Notes under the pieces: model-generated
What the model was told of the DNA's origin: nothing
Seen by the model: the letters and a program-made list of their open reading frames with translations, nothing else
Databases searched by the model: none
NCBI GenBank assembly: GCA_036501825.1
Contig: DASXZP010000036.1
Coordinates: forward strand, 558,001 to 622,000
From: JAFECT01 sp036501825
Lineage (GTDB): Bacteria; Pseudomonadota; Alphaproteobacteria; Caulobacterales; Caulobacteraceae
Direction: 5' to 3'
DNA length: 64,000 nucleotides
Shown: piece by piece, positions 9,351 through 17,376 of the stretch
How the letters are laid out: every line of letters begins with the position of its first letter
How positions within the stretch are numbered: position 1 is the stretch's first letter
Program-made: the position numbers and the translations under genes

Positions 9351-9537
9351 GGGCGCACCCTAGCGCAGATGGCGCCGCGACGGTTCGGCCATGGCCGAGG
9401 GATGCCGGACACGGCCGGCCCCATGAACCGGTTCTGAACGTCCCGCTCGCGCCGCGTTCAGGGCGGGGCCCCTAAACCGGTCTCCACAGTCGATGGATTT
9501 GGCGGTCGAGCCGCCGGTCGGCCTGGGAGATGGGACC

Positions 9538-9687
9538 ATGGATATCACCACTGTTCTGATGCTGGCGGCCTCGGCCGTCGTGGGCCTGGCGGGCGCCTGG
9601 CTGACGACCATGGCCATGGAGGGCCAGACCCCCGCTCAAATCCGGCTCGACGCCGAGCGGGAGCACGACCGGGGGCTGAACCCATGA
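9538..9687 (+). CDS. Small single-span membrane protein
   Basis: 49 aa from ATG 9538, with GGGAGATGG about eight bases upstream. Residues 3-25 form one hydrophobic span (TTVLMLAASAVVGLAGAWLTT), followed by a charged tail (IRLDAEREHDRGLNP). Its stop overlaps the start of the next ORF by ATGA, so the two are probably translated together. No homologue is recognised. The strong ribosome site and the coupling support it being real. Confidence 0.55.
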   Translation: MDITTVLMLAASAVVGLAGAWLTTMAMEGQTPAQIRLDAEREHDRGLNP

Positions 9688-9812
9688 CCCTCGATCTCGG
9701 AACCCTCGACCTTGGGACCCTGCTGCTGATCACGGCCATCGTCTGCATCTCGCTGGGCGGCGGCTGGCTGCTGGCCCTGATCCGCCGCAGGTCCCGCCCT
9801 CAGAGCTTCTGA
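9684..9812 (+). CDS. Small single-span membrane protein, coupled to the preceding ORF
   Basis: 42 aa. ATG at 9684 overlaps the upstream TGA. The N-terminus holds a short repeat (LDLGT LDLGT), followed by one membrane span (LLLITAIVCISLGGGWLLALI) and a basic end (RRRSRPQSF) that should stay in the cytoplasm. A hairpin terminator follows at 9934. Size and topology resemble small regulatory or transporter-accessory peptides, but no partner is adjacent. Confidence 0.5.
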   Translation: MTLDLGTLDLGTLLLITAIVCISLGGGWLLALIRRRSRPQSF

Positions 9813-9933
9813 CCGGCGTCCGACCCCTCCGCGAACGGACGGCCAAGCCGGACCCGGCCTGTCAAAAAGGGGAATCCGGCCCAAGCGATGGTAAAATCGT
9901 TGTTTGCCGAAGATCGCGAGGCTAGGTTGGCCG

Positions 9934-9970
9934 CCGCCGACGCCCCCAAGGCGTCGGCGGTTTTCTTTTG
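9934..9970 (+). terminator. Rho-independent terminator
   Basis: An 11-bp perfect stem (CCGCCGACGCC / GGCGTCGGCGG) with loop CCCAA is followed by TTTTCTTTT. It should end the transcript of the two small membrane ORFs, 36 bases before the next gene. Confidence 0.8.
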
Positions 9971-10005
9971 GGGCAATTGCAGACTGAAGAAGAGCGGCAT
10001 CGACA

Positions 10006-11334
10006 ATGGCGAAGAAACCAAAGGCTGGCGAAGAAGCCGCTAAGGAAACGAAGGCTCCGGCGGCTGCCGAAGCCCAGGCCCCCCAGGCCCCGGTCCAGGA
10101 CACGGTGTCCGGCTCCCCGGACGTGAGCGTGGCGGCCGCCACCGAGGCAGAAGCCGGCCCCGCCCAAGGTCAGCCCCAGCAACAGGGCCAGCCCGAGCAG
10201 GGCGGCGTTCGCACCGCCGCCGGCGGCAACGGCCCCGCCCAGTCCCCGGGACCCGGCGGCGAGCAGACCAACATCACCGTCAGCCGCGGCTTCGCCAACT
10301 GGCTGGCGTCGCAACGCTGCAGCCTGGCGTTCACCTCGTACCAGACCGGCAAGCTGTTCCTGGTCGGCCTCACGCCCGACCGGAAGGTGTCGTTCCACCA
10401 GCAGACCTATCAGCGCGCCATGGGCGTGCACGCCCAATCGGACCGCCTGTACGTCGGCTCGCTGTTCCAGATCTGGCGTCTGGAAAACGTGCTGCAGCCG
10501 AACGAGCGCGCCAACCAGCACTTCGACCGCCTGTTCGTGCCGCGTAACGCCCAGACCGTGGGCGACGTCGACGTGCACGAGGTGTCGATCGACCGGGCCG
10601 GCCGCATCATCTTCATCAACACCAAGTTCTCCTGCATCGCGACGGTCAGCCTGAAGTACGGCTTCCGCCCGATCTGGAAGCCGCCGTACATCTCCAAGCT
10701 GGCGGCGGAAGACCGCTGCCACCTGAACGGCCTGGGCATGGAAAACGGCGTGCCGCGTTACGTCACCGCGGTGTCGCGTTCGGACGTGCTGAACGGCTGG
10801 CGCGAGCGCCGCCACGTCGGCGGCGTGCTGATCGACGTGCAGAACGACAAGATCGTCACCGACGAGCTGTCCATGCCGCACAGCCCGCGTGTGGCCAACG
10901 GCCAGATCTATTGCCTGGACTCGGGCCGCGGCCACATCATCCGCATCGACCCGCAGACCGGCGCCAAGGAAGACATCGCCTTCTGCCCGGGCTTCCTGCG
11001 CGGCCTGGCCATCCACAACGGCCACGCCATCGTGACCTCGTCCCTGCCGCGCGACGGCACCTTCAAGGGCCTCGAGCTCGACGAAACCATGAAGAAGCGC
11101 GACGGCGATCCGTGGTGCGGCATCATGGTGGTGAACCTGTCGAGCGGCGACATTGTCGAGTTCATCCGCCTCGACGGTCAGGTGAAGGAACTGTTCGACG
11201 TGGCGGTGGTGCCGGGCGCGGTGTGTCCGATGGCGATCGGCGTGAACTCGCCGGAGATCCACTCCATGATCACCTTCGACAAACAGTTCGCCCCCCTGAT
11301 CCCCCCCGCCCCGCAACCGATGGCGGCGGCGTAA
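10006..11334 (+). CDS. TIGR03032 family protein with a low-complexity N-terminus
   Basis: 442 aa, predicted soluble. Residues 1-85 are low complexity: Lys/Ala/Glu-rich, then Gln/Pro/Gly-rich (QPQQQGQPEQGG). From about residue 88 the protein matches the TIGR03032 type: NWLASQRCSLAFTSYQTGK, RAMGVHAQSDRLYV, DVDVHEVSIDRAGRI, YCLDSGRGHIIRIDP. Its repeated strand pattern suggests a beta-propeller. The family has no established function. Codon use is strongly biased to C-ending codons, suggesting high expression. The gene is isolated between two strong terminators (9934 and 11362). Confidence 0.8.
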   Translation: MAKKPKAGEEAAKETKAPAAAEAQAPQAPVQDTVSGSPDVSVAAATEAEAGPAQGQPQQQGQPEQGGVRTAAGGNGPAQSPGPGGEQTNITVSRGFANWLASQRCSLAFTSYQTGKLFLVGLTPDRKVSFHQQTYQRAMGVHAQSDRLYVGSLFQIWRLENVLQPNERANQHFDRLFVPRNAQTVGDVDVHEVSIDRAGRIIFINTKFSCIATVSLKYGFRPIWKPPYISKLAAEDRCHLNGLGMENGVPRYVTAVSRSDVLNGWRERRHVGGVLIDVQNDKIVTDELSMPHSPRVANGQIYCLDSGRGHIIRIDPQTGAKEDIAFCPGFLRGLAIHNGHAIVTSSLPRDGTFKGLELDETMKKRDGDPWCGIMVVNLSSGDIVEFIRLDGQVKELFDVAVVPGAVCPMAIGVNSPEIHSMITFDKQFAPLIPPAPQPMAAA

Positions 11335-11361
11335 GCGAACAAGCGAACCGCTAAAAACGTC

Positions 11362-11390
11362 AAAGGCCGGCGCCCGTCGCCGGCCTTTTT
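11362..11390 (+). terminator. Rho-independent terminator
   Basis: An 11-bp stem (AAAGGCCGGCG / CGCCGGCCTTT) with loop CCCGT runs into a T tract, 27 bases after the TIGR03032 gene. Confidence 0.85.
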
Positions 11391-11397
11391 CTTTTGT

Positions 11398-11608
11398 CCA
11401 CGGAAAACACGGAAAGCACGGAAAGAGGATTGACCACGCGCCCGCGTAGCGGGCCTTCTATTTTTGAACCGCGGAGAGCACAGAGGGCACGGAGAAAAGA
11501 GATTGCGGCTTCGCCGCGAAGAAGCAGGCCCGAACGCACCTTTCTTTCTCCGTGATCTCCGCGTCTCCGGGGTTCTTATCTTTTCCGTGCTTTCCGTGTT
11601 TTCCGTGG
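11398..11608. repeat. Nested inverted-repeat element
   Basis: The outer arms (11398-11425 and 11581-11608) are built from the word CACGGAAA and match at 27 of 28 positions. Inside lie a second arm pair (CGGAGAGCACAGAGGGCACGGAG against CTCCGTGATCTCCGCGTCTCCGG) and short GC hairpins (CCCGCGTAGCGGG, GCGGCTTCGCCGC). It codes for nothing recognisable and fills most of 11335-11633. Related elements lie at 15174, 28181 and 47174. Confidence 0.75.
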
Positions 11609-11633
11609 TCCCTCTTCTCTAGCTCCGCCGGCT

Positions 11634-11993
11634 TCAGTGGTGCCGTAGGGCCTTTTCCAATTCGGATTTGGTCATCGTCGAGCGGCCCTTGATGTCGCGG
11701 TGGCGGGCCATGGCTTCGAGTTCGGTGCGGGTCTTGGCGCGCTTGCCTTCTTTTTCCTGCATGGCGGTTTCGCCGCGGGCCTCCTTGGCCTTGGTGCGGG
11801 CGAGGTTGTGCTTGTTCTCGGCGGGGCTCTCCTGGTTCGAGGCGCCGGCTTCGCTGAGCGCGATGGCCACCGCCTGCTTGCGGCTCTTCACCTTGCCGCC
11901 GTGGCCCTGCGGGCCGCTCTTCAGTTCGCCGTGCTTGAATTCGTGCATCACGCGATCGACGGTTTTGCGCTGGCGCGGGGTTTCCTTGGCCAT
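11634..11993 (-). CDS. DUF6496-like basic protein with a SAP/Rho-N-like C-terminus
   Basis: 119 aa, very basic. It starts MAKETPRQRKTVDRVMHEFK, with HGELKSGPQGHGGKVKSRKQ and AIALSEAG, the pattern of DUF6496 proteins. The last 30 residues (HRDIKGRSTMTKSELEKAL) look like a SAP or Rho N-terminal helix-extended-helix, a nucleic-acid-binding fold. It may therefore bind DNA or RNA. ATG 11993 follows AAGGAG. It is divergent from phoR across 167 bp that contain a perfect palindrome (CGGTTC TT GAACCG, 12019-12032). Confidence 0.75.
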   Translation of the reverse strand: MAKETPRQRKTVDRVMHEFKHGELKSGPQGHGGKVKSRKQAVAIALSEAGASNQESPAENKHNLARTKAKEARGETAMQEKEGKRAKTRTELEAMARHRDIKGRSTMTKSELEKALRHH

Positions 11994-12160
11994 GGCGGTC
12001 TCCTTCGACGGACTTCAACGGTTCTTGAACCGGTACGCACGCCTCGTGTTCCCCGGACGCCCATTCCCTTGGCTTTGCGGTTTGGAACTGTCACGACAAG
12101 GCCATATCTATCGGCTCCAATCCAAGTTCGGACCGATTCACCCTCGAGACGACCGACCCG

Positions 12161-13603
12161 ATGGCGCCTGACACCAAGCCGCTGCGATCGCCGATCCCGC
12201 GCCTCTGGGCGGGGGTGGCCGGCGCTGCGCTGCCGTTTGCGGCGGTGACCGGGCTGGCGATCACGCACCGCAGCGACGCCCTGGCCTACACCCTGGTGGG
12301 CGCGGTCATGGCGGCGGCGGCGGCCCTCCTGATCGTCTTCGTCCTGGCCCAGCGCCCGGCGCCCCAGCCCCAGGCCGCGCCCGTCGAAGCGGAGCCCACG
12401 CCCGAGGGCCTGCCGTCCTTCGGCGCCGCGCTCGAGGCCCTGGCCGACCCGCTGCTGGTCGTGCGCGCCCGTTCGCCCGACGACGTGGCCGGCTCCCGCG
12501 TGGTCTTCGCCAACGCCGCCGCGCGTGAGTTCCTGCGCATCCCGCGCGAAGGCGCACTGCTGGTGGCGGCGCTGCGCGACCCGGTGGTGCTCGAGATCGT
12601 CGACGAGGCCCTGTTCGGCCGTATCGACGGGGTCGCCACCCTGGAGACCCGCGGCGCCCAGGACCGCATCTGGAGCGTGCGCACGCGTCCGCTGGAAGGC
12701 GTCAATGCGCGCGAACGCCTGGCGGTGGTCAGCCTGCGCGACGAGACCGACTCGCGGCGCATGGAGCAGATGCGCGCCGACTTCCTGGCCAACGCGAGCC
12801 ATGAGCTGCGCACGCCGCTGGCCTCGCTCGCCGGCTTCATCGACACCTTGAAGGGCCACGCGCGCGACGATCCCAAGGCGCGCGACCGCTTCCTCGACAT
12901 CATGTCCGCCCAGGCCGAGCGCATGCGCCGCCTGATCGCCGACCTGCTGTCGCTCAGCCGCATCGAGCTGAACGAACACATCCCGCCGTCCGGCGAGGCC
13001 GACCTGTCGCAGGTGGCGCTCGACGTCATCGACGGGGTGGGGCCGATCGCCGCGCGCAAGGGCGTCAAGCTGGCGCCGCGGCTGGCGGAGGCCGGCGCCG
13101 CGCGCCTCGTCGGCGACCGCGACCAGATCGTGCAGGTGGTGCAGAACTTGGTCGACAACGCGATCAAATACTCGCCGCCGGAACAGGCGGTGGAGATCGA
13201 GGTCGACGCCGACCTCACCCTCGACCAGGCCGCGGCCGCCGCCGACCCGCGCGCGGCGCGGCTGTCGCTGCTGACCCCCGACCGCGCCGACGAGGCGCGC
13301 TATGTCCGTATCCGCGTGCGCGACCACGGCCCCGGCGTCGCGCGCCAGCACCTGCCGCGCCTGACCGAGCGCTTCTACCGGGTCGAGGGCCAGAAGAGCG
13401 GCGAGCACCTGGGCACGGGCCTGGGCCTCGCCATCGTCAAGCACATCGTCAACCGCCACCGCGGCGGCCTGATGGTGGAAAGCGTCCAGGGTGAGGGGGC
13501 GGCCTTTACCGTCTATCTGCCCGCCGAACTGGGCGGTCCGCGCCCCGGCGGCCGCGCCCGGGTCCGCTTCCAGCCGGTCGCCGAGCTGCACGTTCAGGCC
13601 TAA
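12161..13603 (+). CDS. phoR: Phosphate regulon sensor histidine kinase PhoR
   Basis: 480 aa. PhoR autophosphorylates and passes phosphate to PhoB when phosphate is scarce. Two N-terminal membrane spans (about 15-35 and 42-62) are followed by a PAS-like domain (about 85-190), the dimerisation H-box ASHELRTPLASLAGF with the phosphorylated His214, the N box (QNLVDNAIKYSPP), the G1 box (DHGPGVAR) and the G2 box (GTGLGLAIVKHIV). Direct neighbours phoU and phoB identify it. In Caulobacter the pst genes sit between phoR and phoU, but here they do not. A single CTGTCAC lies at 12088. Confidence 0.92.
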   Translation: MAPDTKPLRSPIPRLWAGVAGAALPFAAVTGLAITHRSDALAYTLVGAVMAAAAALLIVFVLAQRPAPQPQAAPVEAEPTPEGLPSFGAALEALADPLLVVRARSPDDVAGSRVVFANAAAREFLRIPREGALLVAALRDPVVLEIVDEALFGRIDGVATLETRGAQDRIWSVRTRPLEGVNARERLAVVSLRDETDSRRMEQMRADFLANASHELRTPLASLAGFIDTLKGHARDDPKARDRFLDIMSAQAERMRRLIADLLSLSRIELNEHIPPSGEADLSQVALDVIDGVGPIAARKGVKLAPRLAEAGAARLVGDRDQIVQVVQNLVDNAIKYSPPEQAVEIEVDADLTLDQAAAAADPRAARLSLLTPDRADEARYVRIRVRDHGPGVARQHLPRLTERFYRVEGQKSGEHLGTGLGLAIVKHIVNRHRGGLMVESVQGEGAAFTVYLPAELGGPRPGGRARVRFQPVAELHVQA

Positions 13604-13647
13604 GTCCAGAAAATTCAGCTGGTTAACGCCTGGACAGCGGCCGGTCG

Positions 13648-13678
13648 CTGTCACACAACTGTCATGCAACTGTCGTAA
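13648..13678 (+). promoter_or_regulatory. Triple Pho box (PhoB binding site) before phoU-phoB
   Basis: Three direct repeats, CTGTCACACAA, CTGTCATGCAA and CTGTCGTAA, begin at 13648, 13659 and 13670, exactly 11 bp apart. This is the spacing and sequence of PhoB half-sites. The array lies 79 bases before the phoU start and outside phoR, so phoU-phoB probably has its own autoregulated promoter. Confidence 0.88.
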
Positions 13679-13756
13679 TCCGGCAGCGCCTTCGTGGCCT
13701 AACCGGCCTGAGGGTGCGGCGCTTCGGGTGGGCGGCGCTGCACAGAGGTGACCCGC

Positions 13757-14455
13757 GTGAGCATGAACCAGCACACCGTGAAGGCTTATGGCGACGAGCT
13801 GAACCAGCTCACCGCCGAAGTGACCCGCATGGGCGGCCTCGCCGAAGCCCAGATCGCCGACGCCGTGGAATCGGTGGCGCGCCGCGACGTGGCCCTGGCC
13901 CAGGCCGTGGTCATCCGCGACCAGAAGCTCGACGACCTGCAGGTCGACATCGAGCGCCGCTCCATCCGCATGATCGCCCTGCGCCAGCCGGTGGCCGGCG
14001 ATCTGCGCCGCACGGTTTCGGCGCTGAAGATCTCGCTCTCGCTGGAACGCACCGGCGACCTCGCCAAGAACATCGCCAAGCGCGCGCTCATCCTGGCCGA
14101 AGCCGAACCCATGACCCCGCTCACCCGCTCGATCGAGCGCATGGGCAAGCTGGTGGCCGGGCGGATGAAGGATGTGCTCGACGCCTACACGGCGATGGAG
14201 CTGGACCGCGCCATGGAGGTCTGGTCGCACGACGACGAGGTCGACGAGCACTACAACTCCATCTTCCGTGAGCTGCTGACCTACATGATGGGCGATCCGC
14301 GCACGATCGGTTCGTGCACGCACCTGCTGTTCATGGCCAAGAACCTGGAACGCATCGGCGACCACGCCACCAACCTGGCGGAGATCATCCACTACGAGAT
14401 TACCGGCCAAGAGGTGTCGGGCGAACGCCCGCGCTGGGAATCCGTCGACCGCTAG
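13757..14455 (+). CDS. phoU: Phosphate signalling complex protein PhoU
   Basis: 232 aa. PhoU is an all-helical two-repeat protein that couples the PstSCAB transporter to PhoR and keeps the regulon off when phosphate is plentiful. Both repeat motifs are visible, e.g. LDDLQVDIERRSIRMIALRQ and VDEHYNSIFRELLTYM, with the metal-binding-type segments LERTGDLAKNIAKR and LERIGDHATNLAE. GTG 13757 was chosen because AGAGGTG lies six bases upstream; ATG 13763 and GTG 13748 are alternatives. phoB follows 17 bases later. Confidence 0.93.
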   Translation: MSMNQHTVKAYGDELNQLTAEVTRMGGLAEAQIADAVESVARRDVALAQAVVIRDQKLDDLQVDIERRSIRMIALRQPVAGDLRRTVSALKISLSLERTGDLAKNIAKRALILAEAEPMTPLTRSIERMGKLVAGRMKDVLDAYTAMELDRAMEVWSHDDEVDEHYNSIFRELLTYMMGDPRTIGSCTHLLFMAKNLERIGDHATNLAEIIHYEITGQEVSGERPRWESVDR

Positions 14456-14472
14456 ACAATGAGAGAGACGCA

Positions 14473-15162
14473 ATGACGCCCTACATCCTGGTGGCCGAAG
14501 ACGAAGACGCCTTAGCGACCCTGCTGCAGTACAATCTGGAAAAGGACGGCTATGAAGTGGGCCTCGCCACCGACGGCGAGGAGACCCTGGTGCGCATGGA
14601 CGAGCGCCAGCCGGATCTCATCCTGCTCGACTGGATGCTGCCCAAGGTGTCGGGCATCGAAGTGTGCCGTAGGCTTCGCGGCAAGGCCGAGACCCGAAAT
14701 CTCCCGGTGATCATGCTGACGGCGCGTGGGGAAGAGAGCGACCGCGTGCGCGGCCTGGATACCGGCGCCGACGACTATGTGACCAAGCCGTTTTCGATGA
14801 CCGAGCTGTCGGCTCGCATCCGCGCGGTGCTGCGCCGCATCCGTCCGGGCCTGGCCGAAGACAGCGTGCACCAGGGCGACCTGATGATCGACCGCGTCGC
14901 GCACCGGGTGAAGCGCAGCGGGCGTGAGATTCACCTCGGCCCGACCGAGTTTCGCCTGCTCGACTATCTGATGCAGCACCCGGGCCGCGTGTTCAGCCGC
15001 GAACAGCTGCTCGACGCGGTGTGGGGCTCGGACGTCTATGTCGAGGCGCGCACCGTCGACGTGCACATCGGACGCCTGCGCAAGGCGATCAACACCGGCG
15101 CCGACAACGATCCCATCCGCACGGTGCGCTCGGCGGGCTATTCGCTCGATCTCGGCGCCTGA
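14473..15162 (+). CDS. phoB: Phosphate regulon response regulator PhoB
   Basis: 229 aa. An N-terminal receiver domain (acid pair in VAEDEDA, phosphorylated Asp53 in ILLDWMLPKVSG, Lys in VTKPFSM) is followed by an OmpR-type winged helix (about 130-228, LGPTEFRLLDYLMQHPGRVF and EARTVDVHIGRLRKAI). It activates genes with Pho boxes, including the array at 13648. ATG 14473 follows GAGAGAG. Confidence 0.95.
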   Translation: MTPYILVAEDEDALATLLQYNLEKDGYEVGLATDGEETLVRMDERQPDLILLDWMLPKVSGIEVCRRLRGKAETRNLPVIMLTARGEESDRVRGLDTGADDYVTKPFSMTELSARIRAVLRRIRPGLAEDSVHQGDLMIDRVAHRVKRSGREIHLGPTEFRLLDYLMQHPGRVFSREQLLDAVWGSDVYVEARTVDVHIGRLRKAINTGADNDPIRTVRSAGYSLDLGA

Positions 15163-15173
15163 GGCGAAGAGAG

Positions 15174-15402
15174 CCAGGAAAAACACGAAAAGCACGAACA
15201 AGAAGAGAGTCCACGGACCCACACGGAAACACACGGACGGCGTGGCGTCCGGTCGAGCGTTGTGCTCAAGCCTTCAATGTTAATGCCGCGCCAAAGGCGC
15301 GGCCCTCGTGCCAAATTCGGGGTCGGCGCCGGGTCCCGTTCGTGCTTTTCGTGTTTTTCGTGGCTCACTTTCTTTCCGTGTGCGTCCGTGTGGGTCCGTG
15401 GA
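15174..15402. repeat. Nested inverted-repeat element
   Basis: Two arm pairs interleave: 15174-15199 with 15338-15363 (25 of 26 match, CACGAAAAGCACGAAC type) and 15210-15238 with 15374-15402 (TCCACGGACCCACACGG type). The centre holds GCCGCGCC-AAA-GGCGCGGC. It fills the gap between phoB and the next gene and resembles the elements at 11398 and 47174. Confidence 0.75.
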
Positions 15403-15444
15403 TAATCTTTTCTTCGATTCACCGATTCGCATGGGACAGTGACC

Positions 15445-16086
15445 ATGGACGCCGCGCCGGAAGTTCATGCCCACCATCGGCACAAGCCGGTGCGGCATTG
15501 GATCGACATGGCCATGGGCGGCTCGGCGATCGTGCTGTCCATCGTGTCGCTGTTCGTGGCGCTGGAAGACGGTAACGCCATGAAGCAGTTGGTCCAGTCC
15601 AACTCCTGGCCCTTCGTCTCGCCGGAGTTCTCCACCCTCGCCAGCGACGGCTCGAACCACTTCAGGATGACCCTGATCAACAAGGGCGTGGGACCCGCCA
15701 AGATCGAGTCCCTCGAGGTGTTCGTGAACGACAAGCCGGTGGCGGGGCCGCGGCAACTGCTCACCGCGATGATCGGACCGGAGGGGATGAACCGCACCGC
15801 CCATCCGGTGGCGACGTCGGACATCGTGGGTTCGGTGCTGAGCGCGCGCGAGTCCGTCGACTATCTCGATGCCCGGCCCGAGGGCTTCACCGCCGAGCAG
15901 AACCAGGCCATGCGCAACGGCGCGCACAGCGTGAACACGCGGGTCTGCTATTGTTCGGTGTTCGACGAATGCTGGATCCGCGGCGGCCCGAGCGGTTCGC
16001 GGCCCAGGCGCGTCGACCGCTGCATGAAACCGAAGACGCCCTACGCGAACGGCGCCTCCGACCATGATCCCTCGGAAATGTTCTAA
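15445..16086 (+). CDS. Hypothetical single-span membrane protein
   Basis: 213 aa from ATG 15445 (GTG 15439 is possible). A histidine-rich cytoplasmic start (VHAHHRHKPVRHW) is followed by one membrane span (GGSAIVLSIVSLFVALEDG) and a beta-rich outer part (FRMTLINKGVGPAKIESLEV). The latter looks like the small immunoglobulin-like domains seen in many uncharacterised single-span proteins. Three cysteines lie near the end (VCYCSVFDECW). No function can be assigned. The stop overlaps the convergent hslO gene by four bases. Confidence 0.75.
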   Translation: MDAAPEVHAHHRHKPVRHWIDMAMGGSAIVLSIVSLFVALEDGNAMKQLVQSNSWPFVSPEFSTLASDGSNHFRMTLINKGVGPAKIESLEVFVNDKPVAGPRQLLTAMIGPEGMNRTAHPVATSDIVGSVLSARESVDYLDARPEGFTAEQNQAMRNGAHSVNTRVCYCSVFDECWIRGGPSGSRPRRVDRCMKPKTPYANGASDHDPSEMF

Positions 16087-16985
16087 ACCGCGTCCGGTTC
16101 GATCTCGTAGCGGCGTGAGCAGTATTCGCAGGTGACGCGGATTTTGCCGTCGTCCTCGACCATCTCGTCGCGGTCCGACTGAGGAAACGAGCGCAGCATG
16201 CCCAGCACTCGCTCCTCGGAACAGCGGCAGAAGGCGCGCAGCGGCTTCGGCTGAAACAACCGCACTCCGTCTTCATGGAACAGACGATAGAGCAGACGGT
16301 CCGGCGGAATCTGCGGATCGATCAGTTCGTCTTCGCCCAGCGTCTCGAACAACACCTGTTCGCGCTCCCAGGCGTCGCGCGTGGCGCCGCGCGCCTCGTC
16401 CTCGGCGATGAACTGGATCATGGCGCCGCCGGCGCGCCAGCTCTTGCCCTCGTGGGTGGTCAGTTCGCCCACCGCCAGACGCACCCGCGTCGGCACCTGT
16501 TCCGATTGCGCGAAGTAGTGCTCGGCGCACAACGCCAGCGTCTCGCCCTCGATCGGCGTAATGCCCTGATAGCGGTCGCTGGCGGTGTCGGGATCGATGG
16601 TCATCACGAACACGCCCTTGCCGAGCAGGGTCTGGGCGCCCGGCCGCGCAAAGCCGTGGGTCAGGGCCTCGACCTTTTCCGCGTCGAACTTGCAATAGCC
16701 GCGCAGGCCGCCGGTGGTGTCGTAGTCGGCCACCACATAGGCGACCGGTCCGTCGCCCTGGGCCTGGACGATCAGGCGGCCCTCGAACTTCAGGCTGGCG
16801 CCGACCAGGGCGGCGAGCGCGCAGGCTTCGCCCAGCAGGTTGGCCACCGGTTCGGGATACTCGTGGCGGCGCAGGATGTCGTCCACCACCTGGCCCAGGC
16901 GCACCAGGCGCCCGCGCACGGGCCAGCCTTCGATCTGAAACGCCGCGGTCAGGTCGTCGACGGGCGGGGAGGAGAGTTCGGTCAC
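16083..16985 (-). CDS. hslO: Redox-regulated chaperone Hsp33
   Basis: 300 aa. Hsp33 is a cytosolic holdase activated by oxidation of four zinc-bound cysteines. These are present as FCRCSEERV and CEYCSRRYEI near the C-terminus. The core is recognisable (LGEACALAALVGASLKFEGRLIVQAQGDGPV, in parts; QTLLGKGVFVMTIDPD). ATG 16985 starts MTELSSPPVDDL. In Caulobacter hslO lies beside argF; here the two are 31 kb apart. Confidence 0.95.
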   Translation of the reverse strand: MTELSSPPVDDLTAAFQIEGWPVRGRLVRLGQVVDDILRRHEYPEPVANLLGEACALAALVGASLKFEGRLIVQAQGDGPVAYVVADYDTTGGLRGYCKFDAEKVEALTHGFARPGAQTLLGKGVFVMTIDPDTASDRYQGITPIEGETLALCAEHYFAQSEQVPTRVRLAVGELTTHEGKSWRAGGAMIQFIAEDEARGATRDAWEREQVLFETLGEDELIDPQIPPDRLLYRLFHEDGVRLFQPKPLRAFCRCSEERVLGMLRSFPQSDRDEMVEDDGKIRVTCEYCSRRYEIEPDAV

Positions 16986-17108
16986 GGGTCAACCTTAGGC
17001 GAGCGGCGGCCCGCGGCTACTGGAAAACAGGAGGGATGGTGCGCCTCAGATAGGCGCTCGTCGCGGCGGCCGAAAGGCGCACGCGGGGACGCGGTCCGAC
17101 TGCCTTTA

Positions 17109-17160
17109 TGTAAAGGGTGCTTGACAAGTGTCGCGGGTGGTGTAAAGGAAGCTTGTCAAT
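17109..17160 (+). promoter_or_regulatory. Direct repeat, probable operator of the XRE gene
   Basis: TGTAAAGGgtGCTTGaCAAg (17109-17128) and TGTAAAGGaaGCTTGtCAAt (17141-17160) agree at 16 of 20 positions, 32 bp apart (about three helix turns). The ends also form an inverted pair, TTGACAAG and CTTGTCAA. The TTGACA at 17121 could be a -35 element. The repeats stop 19 bases before the XRE start, so autoregulation is likely. Confidence 0.55.
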
Positions 17161-17178
17161 CGGGGGCGGAGGCCCGCC

Positions 17179-17376
17179 ATGCAGAACCGCCTGCGCACCC
17201 TGCGCGCCGAGCGAAGTTGGAGCCAGGCCGACCTGGCCGACCGGCTGGGCGTCTCGCGCCAGACCGTCAACGCCATCGAGACCGGCCGCTACGACCCCTC
17301 GCTGCCGCTCGCCTTCAAGATCGCCCGCGTGTTCGAGGCGCCGATCGAAACCCTGTTCCAGGACGACCTGCCATGA
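17179..17376 (+). CDS. Small XRE-family transcriptional regulator
   Basis: 65 aa, almost entirely one Cro/CI helix-turn-helix: SWSQADLADRLGVSRQTVNAIE holds both HTH helices, and the end PIETLFQDDLP is typical of compact YozG-like regulators. ATG 17179 has GGGGGCGGAGG upstream. Its stop overlaps the next ORF's start (ATGA), so it is co-translated with a membrane protein, an arrangement common for such regulators. It probably represses its own operon through the repeats at 17109-17160. Confidence 0.9.
   Translation: MQNRLRTLRAERSWSQADLADRLGVSRQTVNAIETGRYDPSLPLAFKIARVFEAPIETLFQDDLP

Noticed and set aside
11398..11608. Considered as a CRISPR array because of short repeated words
   Set aside because: The words are 8-9 bases without unique spacers of constant length, and the two sides are inverted, not direct, repeats. 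No cas genes are present.
12088..12098. Pho box before phoR
   Set aside because: Only one CTGTCAC half-site with no 11-bp partner, unlike the array at 13648.
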